Source: an uncultured Bacteroidota bacterium (GTDB taxonomy: Bacteria; Bacteroidota; Bacteroidia; Chitinophagales; Chitinophagaceae). Taken from it: 64,000 nt of DNA. Under the pieces are notes generated by a model that saw only the letters and a list, made by a program, of their open reading frames with translations, was not told where the DNA came from and did no database searches. The stretch is taken from NCBI GenBank assembly GCA_903819975.1, contig CAIJFI010000009.1:41431-105430 (forward strand), given 5' to 3'. Positions 26,552 through 36,706 of the stretch are shown piece by piece. The position numbers were made by a program, and so were the translations under genes. The first letter of the stretch is position 1; each line of letters opens with the position of its first letter.

Positions 26552-28240
26552 TTAGTGTCCTCCCTTTGCTTCAGTTTCTTCGTAATTAATTCCTTGCTTC
26601 TTTAATATTCCTTTAACTGCGATGGCAAAGAATAAAATATAAGAAAAACAAAGAACTGGAATCCAGAATGAATTGTGAATACCATATCCAGGAGTTCCTG
26701 CGTTTGAAGATTGTAAGAAGTCCGATAACTTACCTTGAATAGGAGGGATAATACCACCACCTAAAATCATCATAATTAAGAAAGCAGCTCCTTGAGTTGT
26801 GTATTTTCCTAAACCAGCAATTGACAACGAAAATATTGAAGGCCACATGATAGAACATGCGATACCACCTGTTAAAAATGCATAAGTAGCAAGATCGCCT
26901 TTATTGAAAATACCAATTAACATAGCGCTAATACCTATAATACTAAAGATCATTAATGTTTTAGCTGGTTTGTCTTTACTTAAGAAGAATGCAATGATTT
27001 GTATGAAAATACATACTACATACATGTATAAAGGACTCATGTCATATTGTGCAATACTATTAGCGCCAATAACAACACCAAATGCAACTAAAGGGACAAT
27101 GATTGTTAATAATTGCTTAGTCTTGCTTTTGAATTCAAAAGCCGAAATAGCACCTGTCCAACGACCAATCATCATGCTTCCCCAATACATAGAAACATAT
27201 GGGGCAATTTTAGATGATGGAATACTTCCAAAATCAGCTTGCTTTAATAATTCTCCTAAGTTAGATCCAATGGCAACTTCAACACCAACATAAACAAATA
27301 AGGCAAGCATACCCAATACTAATTGAGGGTATTTCATAGCGCCCCATCCATTTTCGTTTTTCTGTGCAGAGAAATTTGCAAATAATAATCCTACAACAAC
27401 GGTAGCTAAAGCACCGAACAACCATTTTAATCTAGTTGTTTCAATTGCCAATTTAGCATCATTCGTTAGCGTAGTTGGATCAATTTTATAACTGTTAAAT
27501 ATTGGCACAAACATAATGACCAAAACTCCAGTCATTATTAATAATAAATAAAGTGCTTTGTTTGCTGGTTCAATTTTTTCCTCGCTTATACCTGCAGGAA
27601 CTTTCTTTGAAAAATGAAATAAAGCTGCGGCGGCTAAGAATAAACATCCTGCAGCACTATATAAAATCACAACTTTACTTAAACTTAATGCTGCGATTTG
27701 GTCATCGGTAATTGCAGCAGCAGTTCCAAATAAAGCAAATGCTACAACTATTGGCCCAATTGTGGTACCAAATGAATTGATGCCACCAGCTAAGTTAACG
27801 CGACTTGCACCAGTACTCTCATCCCCTAGGGCAATAGCAAAAGGTTGAGCAGCGGTTTGTTGTAACGAAAATCCTAAAGCAACAATAAATAAACCAACAA
27901 GCATACCTGTAAATGTATTGGCATTAACTGCAATAATCATTGCGGCTGCTCCTAAAGCAGAAAATAATAATCCATATACAATACTTTTTTTATAACCCCA
28001 TTTTCCTACAAGGTCTTTTCCGCCAAATGCACCATATGCAAATAGGCCTAGAGCACCAATATAATAAGCTAAGTAGAAAGCAAAATCTACCAGCTGGCTT
28101 TGGAATTGGTCTAAGTTAAATTTGTGTTTACAAAAGGGGATGAAAACGCTATTGCTTGAAGCAATAAAACCCCAGAAAAAGAATACCACAATAAGGGTAG
28201 ATAATGCACCCGTATTTGTGGGCTGTTTGGTTTGGCTCAT
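26552..28240 (-). CDS. FHS-family MFS sugar:H+ symporter (glucose/galactose/fucose type)
   Basis: A 12-helix inner-membrane permease with the FHS signature near the N-terminus (FFFWGFIASSNSVFIP) and the motif LVDFAFYLAYYIGAL. At 562 residues it is longer than FucP/GluP (about 410-440), owing to extra sequence in the central loop and helices around residues 215-330. Its direct neighbour downstream is the ROK kinase, and glgA diverges on the other side, so glucose is the best guess for its substrate. Confidence 0.9.
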   Translation of the reverse strand: MSQTKQPTNTGALSTLIVVFFFWGFIASSNSVFIPFCKHKFNLDQFQSQLVDFAFYLAYYIGALGLFAYGAFGGKDLVGKWGYKKSIVYGLLFSALGAAAMIIAVNANTFTGMLVGLFIVALGFSLQQTAAQPFAIALGDESTGASRVNLAGGINSFGTTIGPIVVAFALFGTAAAITDDQIAALSLSKVVILYSAAGCLFLAAAALFHFSKKVPAGISEEKIEPANKALYLLLIMTGVLVIMFVPIFNSYKIDPTTLTNDAKLAIETTRLKWLFGALATVVVGLLFANFSAQKNENGWGAMKYPQLVLGMLALFVYVGVEVAIGSNLGELLKQADFGSIPSSKIAPYVSMYWGSMMIGRWTGAISAFEFKSKTKQLLTIIVPLVAFGVVIGANSIAQYDMSPLYMYVVCIFIQIIAFFLSKDKPAKTLMIFSIIGISAMLIGIFNKGDLATYAFLTGGIACSIMWPSIFSLSIAGLGKYTTQGAAFLIMMILGGGIIPPIQGKLSDFLQSSNAGTPGYGIHNSFWIPVLCFSYILFFAIAVKGILKKQGINYEETEAKGGH

Positions 28241-28328
28241 AACATTCGTTAGTTTAATCGTTATTTTAAAAATCGATACCGTAAAATACTTAAAAAATGA
28301 ATTAAATGTGTAATTCAGTAGCTAAAAA

Positions 28329-28387
28329 ATGGGGTTGCAATTGTTGACACATTTTTCGTAAATTGAAAACAAATTAACGAACCCCAT
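28329..28387 (+). promoter_or_regulatory. Inverted repeat reaching the glgA start codon
   Basis: ATGGGGTT (28329-28336) and AACCCCAT (28380-28387) are exact reverse complements, 43 bases apart; the right arm includes the first two bases of the glgA ATG. If transcribed, it could mask the start. No clear -7 box was found to fix the start site. Confidence 0.35.
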
Positions 28388-29807
28388 GGTGATAGTACAT
28401 GTAAGTGCGGAATGTTATCCAATGGCCAAAGCTGGAGGCTTGGGTGATGTTGTTGGCGCACTCCCAAAATATCAGAACAAAATGGGCGAGGAGTCGTTGG
28501 TTGTCATGCCAATGTACAAAACTCCTTTTTTAGAAAAGAACGAATGGGAAGTACATTTTAAAGGCAATACAAACTTGGGAGATTGGTTTTTTGATTATAC
28601 TATTATAAAGTTAAAAGACAGCAAATTAGGGTTCAATTTATACCTGGTTGATATTAATGGGTTGTTAGACCGACCTAAAATTTATGGTTATACGGACGAC
28701 AATGATCGATTCATAGGATTTCAAATTGCATTAGTTAATTGGTTATGTCATTGGGCACAACAACCCGATGTTGTGCATTGCCATGATCATCAAGCGGGAT
28801 TAATTCCCTTTATGATGAAGTATTGTTATGATTATCAAAAATTGCAAAATGTAAGAACAGTTTTAACTATTCATAATGCACAATACCACGGGTCGATGGG
28901 ATGGGATAAAAGTATTTTAATTCCCAGATATGATATGTGGAAGCGTGGATTATTAGAATGGAATAATACCATAAACCCTTTGGCGACTGCTGTGAAATGT
29001 GTAGACAAGGTAACTACAGTGAGCCCTACTTATATGCATGAATTAAAAGTGCATTCCAATGGATTAGAATCTTTATTTGAATATGAACAAGGGAAGTGCA
29101 TTGGTATTTTAAATGGGATTGATAATGAAGTTTGGAATCCGGCAACAGATCCAATGGTACCTTTTCATTATTCAGTAAAAGATGTTTTAAAAGGGAAAAG
29201 AAAAAATAAGGAAGCTATTTGTGCAAGATATAATTTGAATGTCGAAAAACCATTGATTGTATTTATTGGAAGACTGGTTGGTGAAAAAGCAGCCGATGTT
29301 TTGCCAGGTGCTATTCAACATGCATTAGATAAAACAAACTGTGGTGCCAACTTTTTAATGATTGGTGCTGGAGATACTGCAGTAGAGTCTGCATTAAATT
29401 ATTTAGTGCAGTTGTACCCTGGTGATTACAATACTTTTATTGGCTATGACGAAAAAACTGGACACGAAGCGTATGCTGCTGCCGATTTTTTATTAATGCC
29501 TAGTAGGGTTGAGCCTTGTGGATTGAATCAAATGTATTCTTTAAGATATGGTACAATTCCTATGGTAAGAGACACTGGCGGCTTACATGATACTGTAGTG
29601 GATATGGGCGAGCCAGAAGGGTTTGGAATTCGTTTTTTACATGCAACCGAAGCTGATATTGTTTATTCTATTGAACGAGCAATAGCTGTGTATCAAGATA
29701 AAGAGCAGATGAAAAAAATGATTGCACAATGTATGCAAATAGATCATAGTTGGGAATCGGTAGTGCAGGAATACAATAATGTTTATGAATCCATTAATAA
29801 ATTATAA
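28386..29807 (+). CDS. glgA: Glycogen (starch) synthase, GT5
   Basis: Transfers glucose from ADP-glucose to the end of an alpha-1,4-glucan. The N-terminal KAGGLGDV loop (Lys15) binds the ADP-glucose; VHCHDHQAGLIP and LTIHNAQYHG follow, and the C-terminal half has FIGRLVGEKAADVLP and the donor-site PSRVEPCGLNQMYSLRYG. 473 residues, normal. First gene of a tight five-gene operon glgA-glgC-permease-amylase-glgB, with glgC 10 bases downstream. It diverges from the FHS permease. Confidence 0.97.
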   Translation: MVIVHVSAECYPMAKAGGLGDVVGALPKYQNKMGEESLVVMPMYKTPFLEKNEWEVHFKGNTNLGDWFFDYTIIKLKDSKLGFNLYLVDINGLLDRPKIYGYTDDNDRFIGFQIALVNWLCHWAQQPDVVHCHDHQAGLIPFMMKYCYDYQKLQNVRTVLTIHNAQYHGSMGWDKSILIPRYDMWKRGLLEWNNTINPLATAVKCVDKVTTVSPTYMHELKVHSNGLESLFEYEQGKCIGILNGIDNEVWNPATDPMVPFHYSVKDVLKGKRKNKEAICARYNLNVEKPLIVFIGRLVGEKAADVLPGAIQHALDKTNCGANFLMIGAGDTAVESALNYLVQLYPGDYNTFIGYDEKTGHEAYAAADFLLMPSRVEPCGLNQMYSLRYGTIPMVRDTGGLHDTVVDMGEPEGFGIRFLHATEADIVYSIERAIAVYQDKEQMKKMIAQCMQIDHSWESVVQEYNNVYESINKL

Positions 29808-29817
29808 ATAATAGGCC

Positions 29818-31101
29818 ATGGCTATACATGCTAAAGAAACGGTTTCAATTATTTTAGGAGGAGGTGCAGGCTCTAGGCTTTCTCCTTTAACCGCTAGACG
29901 TTCTAAGCCTGCAGTTCCAATTGCTGGTAAATACCGTTTAGTAGACATACCTATTAGTAACTGTATTAATAGTAACTTAAATAGAATTTTTGTGTTGACG
30001 CAGTTTAATTCTGCATCTTTAAATCAACATATAAAAAACACCTATCATTTTAGTGCATTTAGTTCGGGCTTTGTAGATATTTTAGCAGCAGAACAAACAC
30101 CAGACAATCCAGGTTGGTTTCAAGGAACTGCCGATGCAGTTAGACAATCTTTAAGGCATTTGGATAAAATGGACTTTGAATATGTTTTAATCTTGAGTGG
30201 TGACCAACTGTATCAAATGGATTTTAGCAAAATGATAGATGCGCATAAACAAAGTGGTGCGGCATTAACTATTGCAACTATTCCAGTAGGAGATAGAGAA
30301 GCGCCTGAGTTTGGTATATTAAAATCAAATGACGAAAATGTAATTACTTCATTTATAGAAAAGCCTAAAAAAGAATTATTGCCCGAATGGATAAGTGATA
30401 CTGGCGATGCTATGAAAGCACAGGGCAGAAATTATTTAGCGTCCATGGGTATTTATGTTTTTAATAAGGATATTCTTTATAAATTATTAAACGAAGTGCA
30501 CGCTAATGCAACTGATTTTGGAAAAGAAATTATTCCAGATTCTATTGCACATTATAAAGTAATTAGTTATCAATATGATGGCTATTGGACAGATATTGGA
30601 AATATTTATTCTTTCTTTGAAGCCAATATTGCTTTAACGGACGAGATCCCTCCATTTAATTTATTTGATAGTGCGCAAACTATTTATACCCGTGCAAGGA
30701 TGCTGCCACCTGCAAAAATCAGTGGTACAAAAATAAGTCAAGCCATTGTAGCTGAGGGTTCTATTATCCATGCGGATTCTATTACTAAATCTGTAATTGG
30801 AATTAGATCACGTATTGGTAAAGGGACTGTTATAAAAAATGCCTATATCATGGGTTGTGATTATTATGAAACCATCGATCAGATTAATTCAAAAAACAAT
30901 TCGGGGCAACCTATTTTAGGCATAGGAGAAAGATGCGTAATTGAAGATGCTATTGTGGACAAAAATTGCTCTATTGGTAATGATGTAACCATTAAGGGTG
31001 GACAACATTTAGAAAAAACAGATCATCCATTATATACCATTAAAGATGGAATTGTAGTAGTAAAAAAAGGAGCCGTTATACCAAACGGATTTGTAATATA
31101 A
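29818..31101 (+). CDS. glgC: Glucose-1-phosphate adenylyltransferase
   Basis: Makes ADP-glucose from glucose-1-phosphate and ATP, the committed and normally allosterically controlled step of glycogen synthesis. The nucleotide loop GGGAGSRLSPLT is at residues 14-25, followed by RRSKPAVPIAGKYRLVD, WFQGTADAVRQ and the left-handed helix domain at the C-terminus (SIGNDVTIKGG). 427 residues. It lies 10 bases after glgA and 10 before the permease. Confidence 0.97.
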   Translation: MAIHAKETVSIILGGGAGSRLSPLTARRSKPAVPIAGKYRLVDIPISNCINSNLNRIFVLTQFNSASLNQHIKNTYHFSAFSSGFVDILAAEQTPDNPGWFQGTADAVRQSLRHLDKMDFEYVLILSGDQLYQMDFSKMIDAHKQSGAALTIATIPVGDREAPEFGILKSNDENVITSFIEKPKKELLPEWISDTGDAMKAQGRNYLASMGIYVFNKDILYKLLNEVHANATDFGKEIIPDSIAHYKVISYQYDGYWTDIGNIYSFFEANIALTDEIPPFNLFDSAQTIYTRARMLPPAKISGTKISQAIVAEGSIIHADSITKSVIGIRSRIGKGTVIKNAYIMGCDYYETIDQINSKNNSGQPILGIGERCVIEDAIVDKNCSIGNDVTIKGGQHLEKTDHPLYTIKDGIVVVKKGAVIPNGFVI

Positions 31102-31111
31102 AAAAAGCAAT

Positions 31112-32434
31112 ATGAGTAGTACAGCATACACTGGTGAAAAAGCCAAATTAAGTTTCTGGCAAATATGGAATATGTGTTTTGGATTTTTTGGAATCCAGTT
31201 TGGATGGAGTTTACAAATGGGCAACATGAGTGCCATTTATGAATTCTTAGGAGCAAAGCCGGAACAAATTCCAGGCTTATGGTTAGCAGCTCCAATGACA
31301 GGATTGTTAATTCAACCTATTATTGGATATTTTAGTGATAGAACATGGCATCCTAAATTGGGAAGACGTCGTCCTTTCTTTTTAGTAGGGGCAATATTAA
31401 GTTCTGCGTTATTATTCGTAATGCCGAATGCTTCTTCTGTTTGGATTGCTGCGGGTGTATTATGGATTTTGGATTCTAGTATTAATGTAACCATGGAGCC
31501 ATTTCGTGCATTTGTTGCCGATAATTTAGATGAAAAACAACGTTCATTCGGATTTTCAATGCAAAGCATGTTTATTGGTTTAGCATCTTTTATTGCAGGA
31601 TACTTACCACAATTATTGGTTAAGTGGTTTCATGTATCAAGGGAAAAAGTAAATGGAACTATTCCTCAAAATATATTATTGTCCTTCTACATAGGAGGTG
31701 CCGTATTTTTTGTAGCTGTGATGTATACCATTCTAAGAAGTAAGGAGTATCCACCATCTATTCAAAAAGAGGATAGTGCTGTAGCTGAAAAAACTTCAAT
31801 TGTTGCAGAAATATTTGATTCGATAAAAAATATGCCAATACAAATGAAGCGTTTAGCTTTAGTTAACTTTATAACTTGGCCAGGTTTATTCTTAATGTGG
31901 TTTTATTATAGTACAGGTGTTGCATCACAATTATTTCATGGTGATCCAATCACCAATAGTGAAGCATTTACAATGGGCTTGGAGCATGCAAACACAACTT
32001 CGGCCATATTAAATTTAGTCACATTTGGTTTCTCATTCACTCTATCGTTTTGGGTAGGATTATTAGGAAAGAAATATACACACGCAGTGTGTTTATTATT
32101 AGGTGGTATTGGATTAATCTCCGTGTATTATGTGCAGAATGTAAATTTCTTGTATCTAAGTATGGGATTAGTGGGTATTGCTTGGGCTTCAATTCTTTCA
32201 ATGCCATATTCTATGTTAGCAGGTTTTATTCCAGAACAAAAAATGGGTATCTATATGGGTATCTTTAATTTCTTTATAGTACTTCCAGAAATTATTGCAT
32301 CCTTATTTTTCGGGAAAATTATGTCTACTTTCTTACATAATGACAGGTTAATGGCAGTTCAAATTGGAGGAGTTTTATTGATTTTGGCAAGTGTGATTTG
32401 TGTTGTAATTATTAAAGAGGAAAAATCAAAGTAA
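31112..32434 (+). CDS. GPH/SUT-type MFS sugar transporter
   Basis: A 12-helix permease of the glycoside-pentoside-hexuronide/sucrose transporter group. Diagnostic is the loop after helix 2-3, YFSDRTWHPKLGRRRPF, with the preceding LWLAAPMTGLLIQPIIG. Members carry sucrose, maltose or maltodextrin with protons. Embedded between glgC and a secreted amylase, maltose or maltodextrin is the most likely substrate. Its TAA stop shares one base with the ATG of the amylase, indicating translational coupling. Confidence 0.9.
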   Translation: MSSTAYTGEKAKLSFWQIWNMCFGFFGIQFGWSLQMGNMSAIYEFLGAKPEQIPGLWLAAPMTGLLIQPIIGYFSDRTWHPKLGRRRPFFLVGAILSSALLFVMPNASSVWIAAGVLWILDSSINVTMEPFRAFVADNLDEKQRSFGFSMQSMFIGLASFIAGYLPQLLVKWFHVSREKVNGTIPQNILLSFYIGGAVFFVAVMYTILRSKEYPPSIQKEDSAVAEKTSIVAEIFDSIKNMPIQMKRLALVNFITWPGLFLMWFYYSTGVASQLFHGDPITNSEAFTMGLEHANTTSAILNLVTFGFSFTLSFWVGLLGKKYTHAVCLLLGGIGLISVYYVQNVNFLYLSMGLVGIAWASILSMPYSMLAGFIPEQKMGIYMGIFNFFIVLPEIIASLFFGKIMSTFLHNDRLMAVQIGGVLLILASVICVVIIKEEKSK

Positions 32435-34281
32435 TGAAAAAAGTATTAGGTGTTTTACTATTCATGGTAACTGTTACCAGTAGTTTGTTGGCTCAGACAG
32501 TGGCATTTTACCCGACCAATTGGTTTGCTCAAATGAAATACAATAAAGTACAAGTATTAATTAGAGCAACGGATCAGAACTTTAAAAATGCAAGTTTAAA
32601 AGTCAATTACCCTGGCGTAACACTAATTAAAACCTATCATTTAGAAAATGGGCATTATTTAGCTGCGGATATTGAAATTACGGCTGCTGCTAAACCAGGG
32701 AACATAAGTTTTGACATTAATTCGGATGGGAAAACCATTCATGCAAAATGGCCACTCTTGGCTAGAAGAAAAAACAGAGGAACAGATTTTGCACAAGGAT
32801 TGAGTTCGGCTGACTTAGTTTACTTTTTAATGCCAGACCGTTTTAGCAATGGCGATCCAAGTAACGATCGTGTTGCAGGGTTAAAGGATCAGTCCTTAAA
32901 TAGAGACTCAATTTATTTAAGACATGGAGGAGATTTTAAAGGTGTAATAAATCATTTAGACTATTTGCAAAAATTAGGTACCACTACTTTATGGATGACA
33001 CCAGTGATTGAAAATGACATGCCTAACAGAACTGAGCATGGCTATGCAGCTACAGATAATTACGTGATTGAAAAAAGATATGGCGGTGAAAAGGCATATT
33101 TAGCATTAAGCGATAGCCTGCATCATAAGGGAATGAAATTAGTGCAGGATATTGTCTATAATCATTTTGGAAGGTTTCATTTTTTAGTACAGGATGCTCC
33201 GGCTAAGGATTGGTTACATCAATGGCCAACTTACACCCAAACTCATTATAGAGAGCAAGCAATTTTTGATCCATATCATTCTGCTGCTGATGAAAGAAAA
33301 ATGATAGATGGATGGTTTACAACCGAAATGCCGGATATCAATCATGAAAATCCAATGGTTGAAAAATACTTAACACAAAATGCAATATGGTCGGTGGAAA
33401 CTTTTGGCGTTGACGCATTTAGAGTGGACACTTATAAGTATTGTAATGTGCAAGTAATGAACAGGCTAAATAAAGCATTGCTTGACGAGTATCCAAAGAT
33501 TTTCACTTACGGAGAATGTTGGGTTGACGGTGTTTCTTCCCAAGCATATTTTGTAGAAAATAATTACAATATTCCGTTTAAGAGTAATCTAATTGCTACT
33601 TCTGATTTTAGTTTATTATTTGGTGGTATTTTACCTGCATTGAATGAATCTAATAATTGGAATAATGGTATCATTAAATTGTATAGTACTTTATCTCAGG
33701 ATTATTTATATAAGAAGCCAAGCAATAATGTTATCTTTTTGGATAATCATGATATGACAAGAATACTTTCTTCTGTAGGAGAAAGTGTAGCAAAAGCAAA
33801 AATGGCATATTCGTGGTTATATACATGCAGAGGTATTCCTCAACTATATTATGGCTCAGAAGTTTTAATGAAAGGAGTTTCCAATCCTGACGGATGGGTT
33901 AGATTGGATTTTCCGGGTGGATGGGAAGGTGACAAGAAGAATGCATTTACGGAAAATGGTTTAACAAAAGAGGAATCAGACTTTTTACATCATATACAAT
34001 TATTAGGGCAATACAGAAAAAAATCATCTGCATTAAAAACAGGTGCATTTATGCAGTATCTACCAGACAATGGTTTGTATGTTTATTTCAGATATGATAA
34101 GGGGCAAACCGTAATGTGCGTAATGAATACCGATAACAAGGATAGAAAAGTACATTTATCTAATTATCAAGAAAGAACTCAAGGGTTTAAAGGTGGAAAG
34201 AATATTGAAACAGGAATTACCAACGGATCAGAATTTTCAATTCCTGCTATGACGATGCAGGTGATTGAATTAACAAAATAA
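32434..34281 (+). CDS. Secreted GH13 alpha-amylase/neopullulanase (SusA-like)
   Basis: Cleaves alpha-1,4-glucans outside the cytoplasm. A signal peptide (about 1-21, ending LLAQ) is followed by an N-terminal beta domain typical of cyclomaltodextrinases (22-110) and the GH13 barrel. Catalytic residues: Asp332 in FGVDAFRVDTYK, Glu361 in FTYGECWVDG and Asp440 in FLDNHDMTR; region I is VQDIVYNHFG. A C-terminal beta domain follows. With the coupled permease upstream it would feed oligosaccharides to the cell. 615 residues matches SusA-type neopullulanases. Confidence 0.94.
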   Translation: MKKVLGVLLFMVTVTSSLLAQTVAFYPTNWFAQMKYNKVQVLIRATDQNFKNASLKVNYPGVTLIKTYHLENGHYLAADIEITAAAKPGNISFDINSDGKTIHAKWPLLARRKNRGTDFAQGLSSADLVYFLMPDRFSNGDPSNDRVAGLKDQSLNRDSIYLRHGGDFKGVINHLDYLQKLGTTTLWMTPVIENDMPNRTEHGYAATDNYVIEKRYGGEKAYLALSDSLHHKGMKLVQDIVYNHFGRFHFLVQDAPAKDWLHQWPTYTQTHYREQAIFDPYHSAADERKMIDGWFTTEMPDINHENPMVEKYLTQNAIWSVETFGVDAFRVDTYKYCNVQVMNRLNKALLDEYPKIFTYGECWVDGVSSQAYFVENNYNIPFKSNLIATSDFSLLFGGILPALNESNNWNNGIIKLYSTLSQDYLYKKPSNNVIFLDNHDMTRILSSVGESVAKAKMAYSWLYTCRGIPQLYYGSEVLMKGVSNPDGWVRLDFPGGWEGDKKNAFTENGLTKEESDFLHHIQLLGQYRKKSSALKTGAFMQYLPDNGLYVYFRYDKGQTVMCVMNTDNKDRKVHLSNYQERTQGFKGGKNIETGITNGSEFSIPAMTMQVIELTK

Positions 34282-34283
34282 TT

Positions 34284-36224
34284 ATGCCAAAATACGAAGA
34301 GGAACATTTTGTAGATACAGATCAGTCGGTGTGGAATTATTCTTTATTTAAGGATGCGGACATTAGTAATTTTCAAAATGGCACTCATTATTCATTATAT
34401 AAGTTATTTGGAAATAAACAATTAGAAGTACTTGATACAAAGGGTACTTATTTTTCGGTATGGGCACCTAATGCCACTGCTGTTTTTGTAGTGGGCAATT
34501 TTAATGATTGGGATAATACAAAGCATCCTTTAAAAGTAAGATTAGATAGTTCGGGTATTTGGGAAGGTTTTATCCCTAATATTCATCAAGGTGAAGTTTA
34601 TAAATATCATATTCATGGTTATAAAGGCGCTAAGTTAGACAAAGGGGATCCTTATGCTAATTATTGGGAGTTAAGACCATTAACGGCTTCTATTACCTGG
34701 CAAACCGATTATCAATGGAAGGATGCTAAATGGTTAGAGCAACGAAAAATTAGTAATCGAACCGACCAACCTTATTCGGTTTATGAAGTACACTTGGCAA
34801 GTTGGATGCGTCCTGATAAGCATAACGAAGACAGTTATAATTCCTATACACAATTAATTCAATTATTGGTACCCTATGTAAAGGAAATGGGATTTACACA
34901 TGTTGAATTTATGCCAGTGATGGAACATCCCTTTGACGGAAGTTGGGGTTATCAGGGTGTTGGCTTTTTTGCACCTACTTCAAGATTTGGGAATCCGCAA
35001 GAATTTGCTGCATTAGTTGATGCTTTTCATGCCGAAGAAATTGGTGTAATTATAGATTGGGTGCCATCGCATTTTCCATATGATGCTCATGGTTTATTTA
35101 TGTTTGACGGTGCCAATACCTATGAGTATGCAGATATGCGCAAAGGGTATCACCCCGATTGGAATTCTTATATTTTTAATTATAAGCGAGGTGAAGTGAA
35201 ATCTTTTTTAATTAGCAGTGCACGTTTTTGGTGCGATCAATTTCATATTGATGGCCTCCGAGTTGATGCTGTAAGTTCTATGTTAAAATTGGATTATAGT
35301 CGCGAGGAAGGGCAGTGGGAACGAAATGAATTTGGAGGTAATGGGAATATTGAAGCCATTGCATTTATAAAAGATTTAAATGAAACATTGTATCGTGATT
35401 TTCCTGCGATTCAAACAATTGCCGAAGAAGCCACCGATTGGCCAGGTGTAAGCCAACCAACATTTATGGATGGACTAGGATTTGGCATGAAATGGATGAT
35501 GGGATGGATGCATGATACTTTGGATTATTTTAAATTAGATCCTATAATGCGTTCTGGTGCTCAGGACAAGTTTTCTTTTTCCATGATGTATTATTATGAC
35601 GAGCATTTTATGTTGCCTTTAAGTCATGACGAAGTAGTCCATGGAAAGAGCCCTATGATTTATAAAATGCCTGGAGATGAATGGCAGAAGTTTGCAAACC
35701 TAAGATTAATGTATACTTATATGTTTACACATCCTGGTGCGAAATTATTATTTATGGGGAATGAATTTGCAGCAACACAAGAATGGAATTATACTACCGA
35801 ACTACAATGGGATTTATTAAGTCATCAAAGTCATGGTGGAATGAAACTTTGTGTGCAACAATTAAATGCCTTGTACAGAAACAACCCTGCTTTATATGAA
35901 TTGCAATATGAAAAGGGTGGCTTTGAATGGGTAGAAATGAATAAGCGCCAGGAAGGGGTAATTGCATTTCGTCGTAAGGCCAAAGACTGGAAGGAAGATG
36001 TTGTAGTGGTATTAAACATGACACCAGTACCTAGGCATGATTATCCAATTCATGTACATGGCAACAAGCCTTGGAAGGAAATATTTAATAGCGATGCTAA
36101 ACCATTATGGGGTGTAGGTGATTTATATAATCCTACAATTGCAATGGAGCCTCAAGACGAAAATGGGGATTGGTTTAAGCTAACGCTCCAGTTACCAGCC
36201 TTATCGGCGGTTGTTTTAAAGTAA
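34284..36224 (+). CDS. glgB: 1,4-alpha-glucan branching enzyme, GH13
   Basis: Cuts an alpha-1,4 chain and rejoins it by an alpha-1,6 bond to branch glycogen. A CBM48 domain (about 50-140) precedes the catalytic barrel. Catalytic Asp328 (HIDGLRVDAV), Glu381 (TIAEEATDW) and Asp449 (PLSHDEVVHG) are present. The form resembles eukaryotic GBE1 in length (646) rather than the 730-residue E. coli enzyme with an extra N-domain. It starts 2 bases after the amylase stop and ends the operon. Confidence 0.96.
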   Translation: MPKYEEEHFVDTDQSVWNYSLFKDADISNFQNGTHYSLYKLFGNKQLEVLDTKGTYFSVWAPNATAVFVVGNFNDWDNTKHPLKVRLDSSGIWEGFIPNIHQGEVYKYHIHGYKGAKLDKGDPYANYWELRPLTASITWQTDYQWKDAKWLEQRKISNRTDQPYSVYEVHLASWMRPDKHNEDSYNSYTQLIQLLVPYVKEMGFTHVEFMPVMEHPFDGSWGYQGVGFFAPTSRFGNPQEFAALVDAFHAEEIGVIIDWVPSHFPYDAHGLFMFDGANTYEYADMRKGYHPDWNSYIFNYKRGEVKSFLISSARFWCDQFHIDGLRVDAVSSMLKLDYSREEGQWERNEFGGNGNIEAIAFIKDLNETLYRDFPAIQTIAEEATDWPGVSQPTFMDGLGFGMKWMMGWMHDTLDYFKLDPIMRSGAQDKFSFSMMYYYDEHFMLPLSHDEVVHGKSPMIYKMPGDEWQKFANLRLMYTYMFTHPGAKLLFMGNEFAATQEWNYTTELQWDLLSHQSHGGMKLCVQQLNALYRNNPALYELQYEKGGFEWVEMNKRQEGVIAFRRKAKDWKEDVVVVLNMTPVPRHDYPIHVHGNKPWKEIFNSDAKPLWGVGDLYNPTIAMEPQDENGDWFKLTLQLPALSAVVLK

Positions 36225-36314
36225 TTTTTCGTTGTTTTTTGCTTGTAATCATGCCTGCAAACCTTGTAGATACACATTTTACGGCAAGTTTTACACATAA
36301 GCCTAAAAATGACC

Positions 36315-36352
36315 AATGTTAACATTTAGGTAATGTTAAGTCTTCAACTTTG
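36315..36352 (+). promoter_or_regulatory. Palindrome and weak -7 box upstream of a small gene
   Basis: AATGTTAACATT (36315-36326) is a perfect 12-bp palindrome, a possible operator. CAACTTTG (36345-36352) is one mismatch from TAnnTTTG, 35 bases before the ATG. Confidence 0.35.
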
Positions 36353-36387
36353 TACCGTAATCTATACCATCACAAATACAATGTATT

Positions 36388-36705
36388 ATGAAGACAAACA
36401 ACAAAGCAATGCTGTATGAGGCAGTTTCTGAATTCATACAATTGCACGCCTTCGATCATTTATTAGACAATGAATTAGCGCAATTAAAAAACTTATTAAA
36501 AGTTTGGTACGAAACCGAAGATGCAAATGAATTGCATTTTATGACACAGAAGTTAACTCCTTTTTTAAGTAAGGCTAACTTTTTTGTTGAAACAGTTTCT
36601 CCAGCCGCAATTCAACTTTGGTTTTATGCATTATCCTACAACAATATTCCAATAGGGAATATGATGCAGGATGTCACTTTGAACAATGAGCTTACAGCAT
36701 ATTAA
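36388..36705 (+). CDS. Uncharacterised 105-residue protein
   Basis: No known family recognised. It is predicted to be mainly helical and soluble, acidic, with no signal peptide, membrane segment or catalytic motif. The N-terminal half (AVSEFIQLHAFDHLLDNELAQ) reads as amphipathic helices. It is a free-standing unit with its own likely promoter upstream and a strong two-way terminator 2 bases after the stop. The gap from glgB is 163 bases, so it is not clearly part of the glycogen operon. Coding nature is supported by codon use similar to neighbours. Confidence 0.7.
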   Translation: MKTNNKAMLYEAVSEFIQLHAFDHLLDNELAQLKNLLKVWYETEDANELHFMTQKLTPFLSKANFFVETVSPAAIQLWFYALSYNNIPIGNMMQDVTLNNELTAY

Positions 36706-36706
36706 T

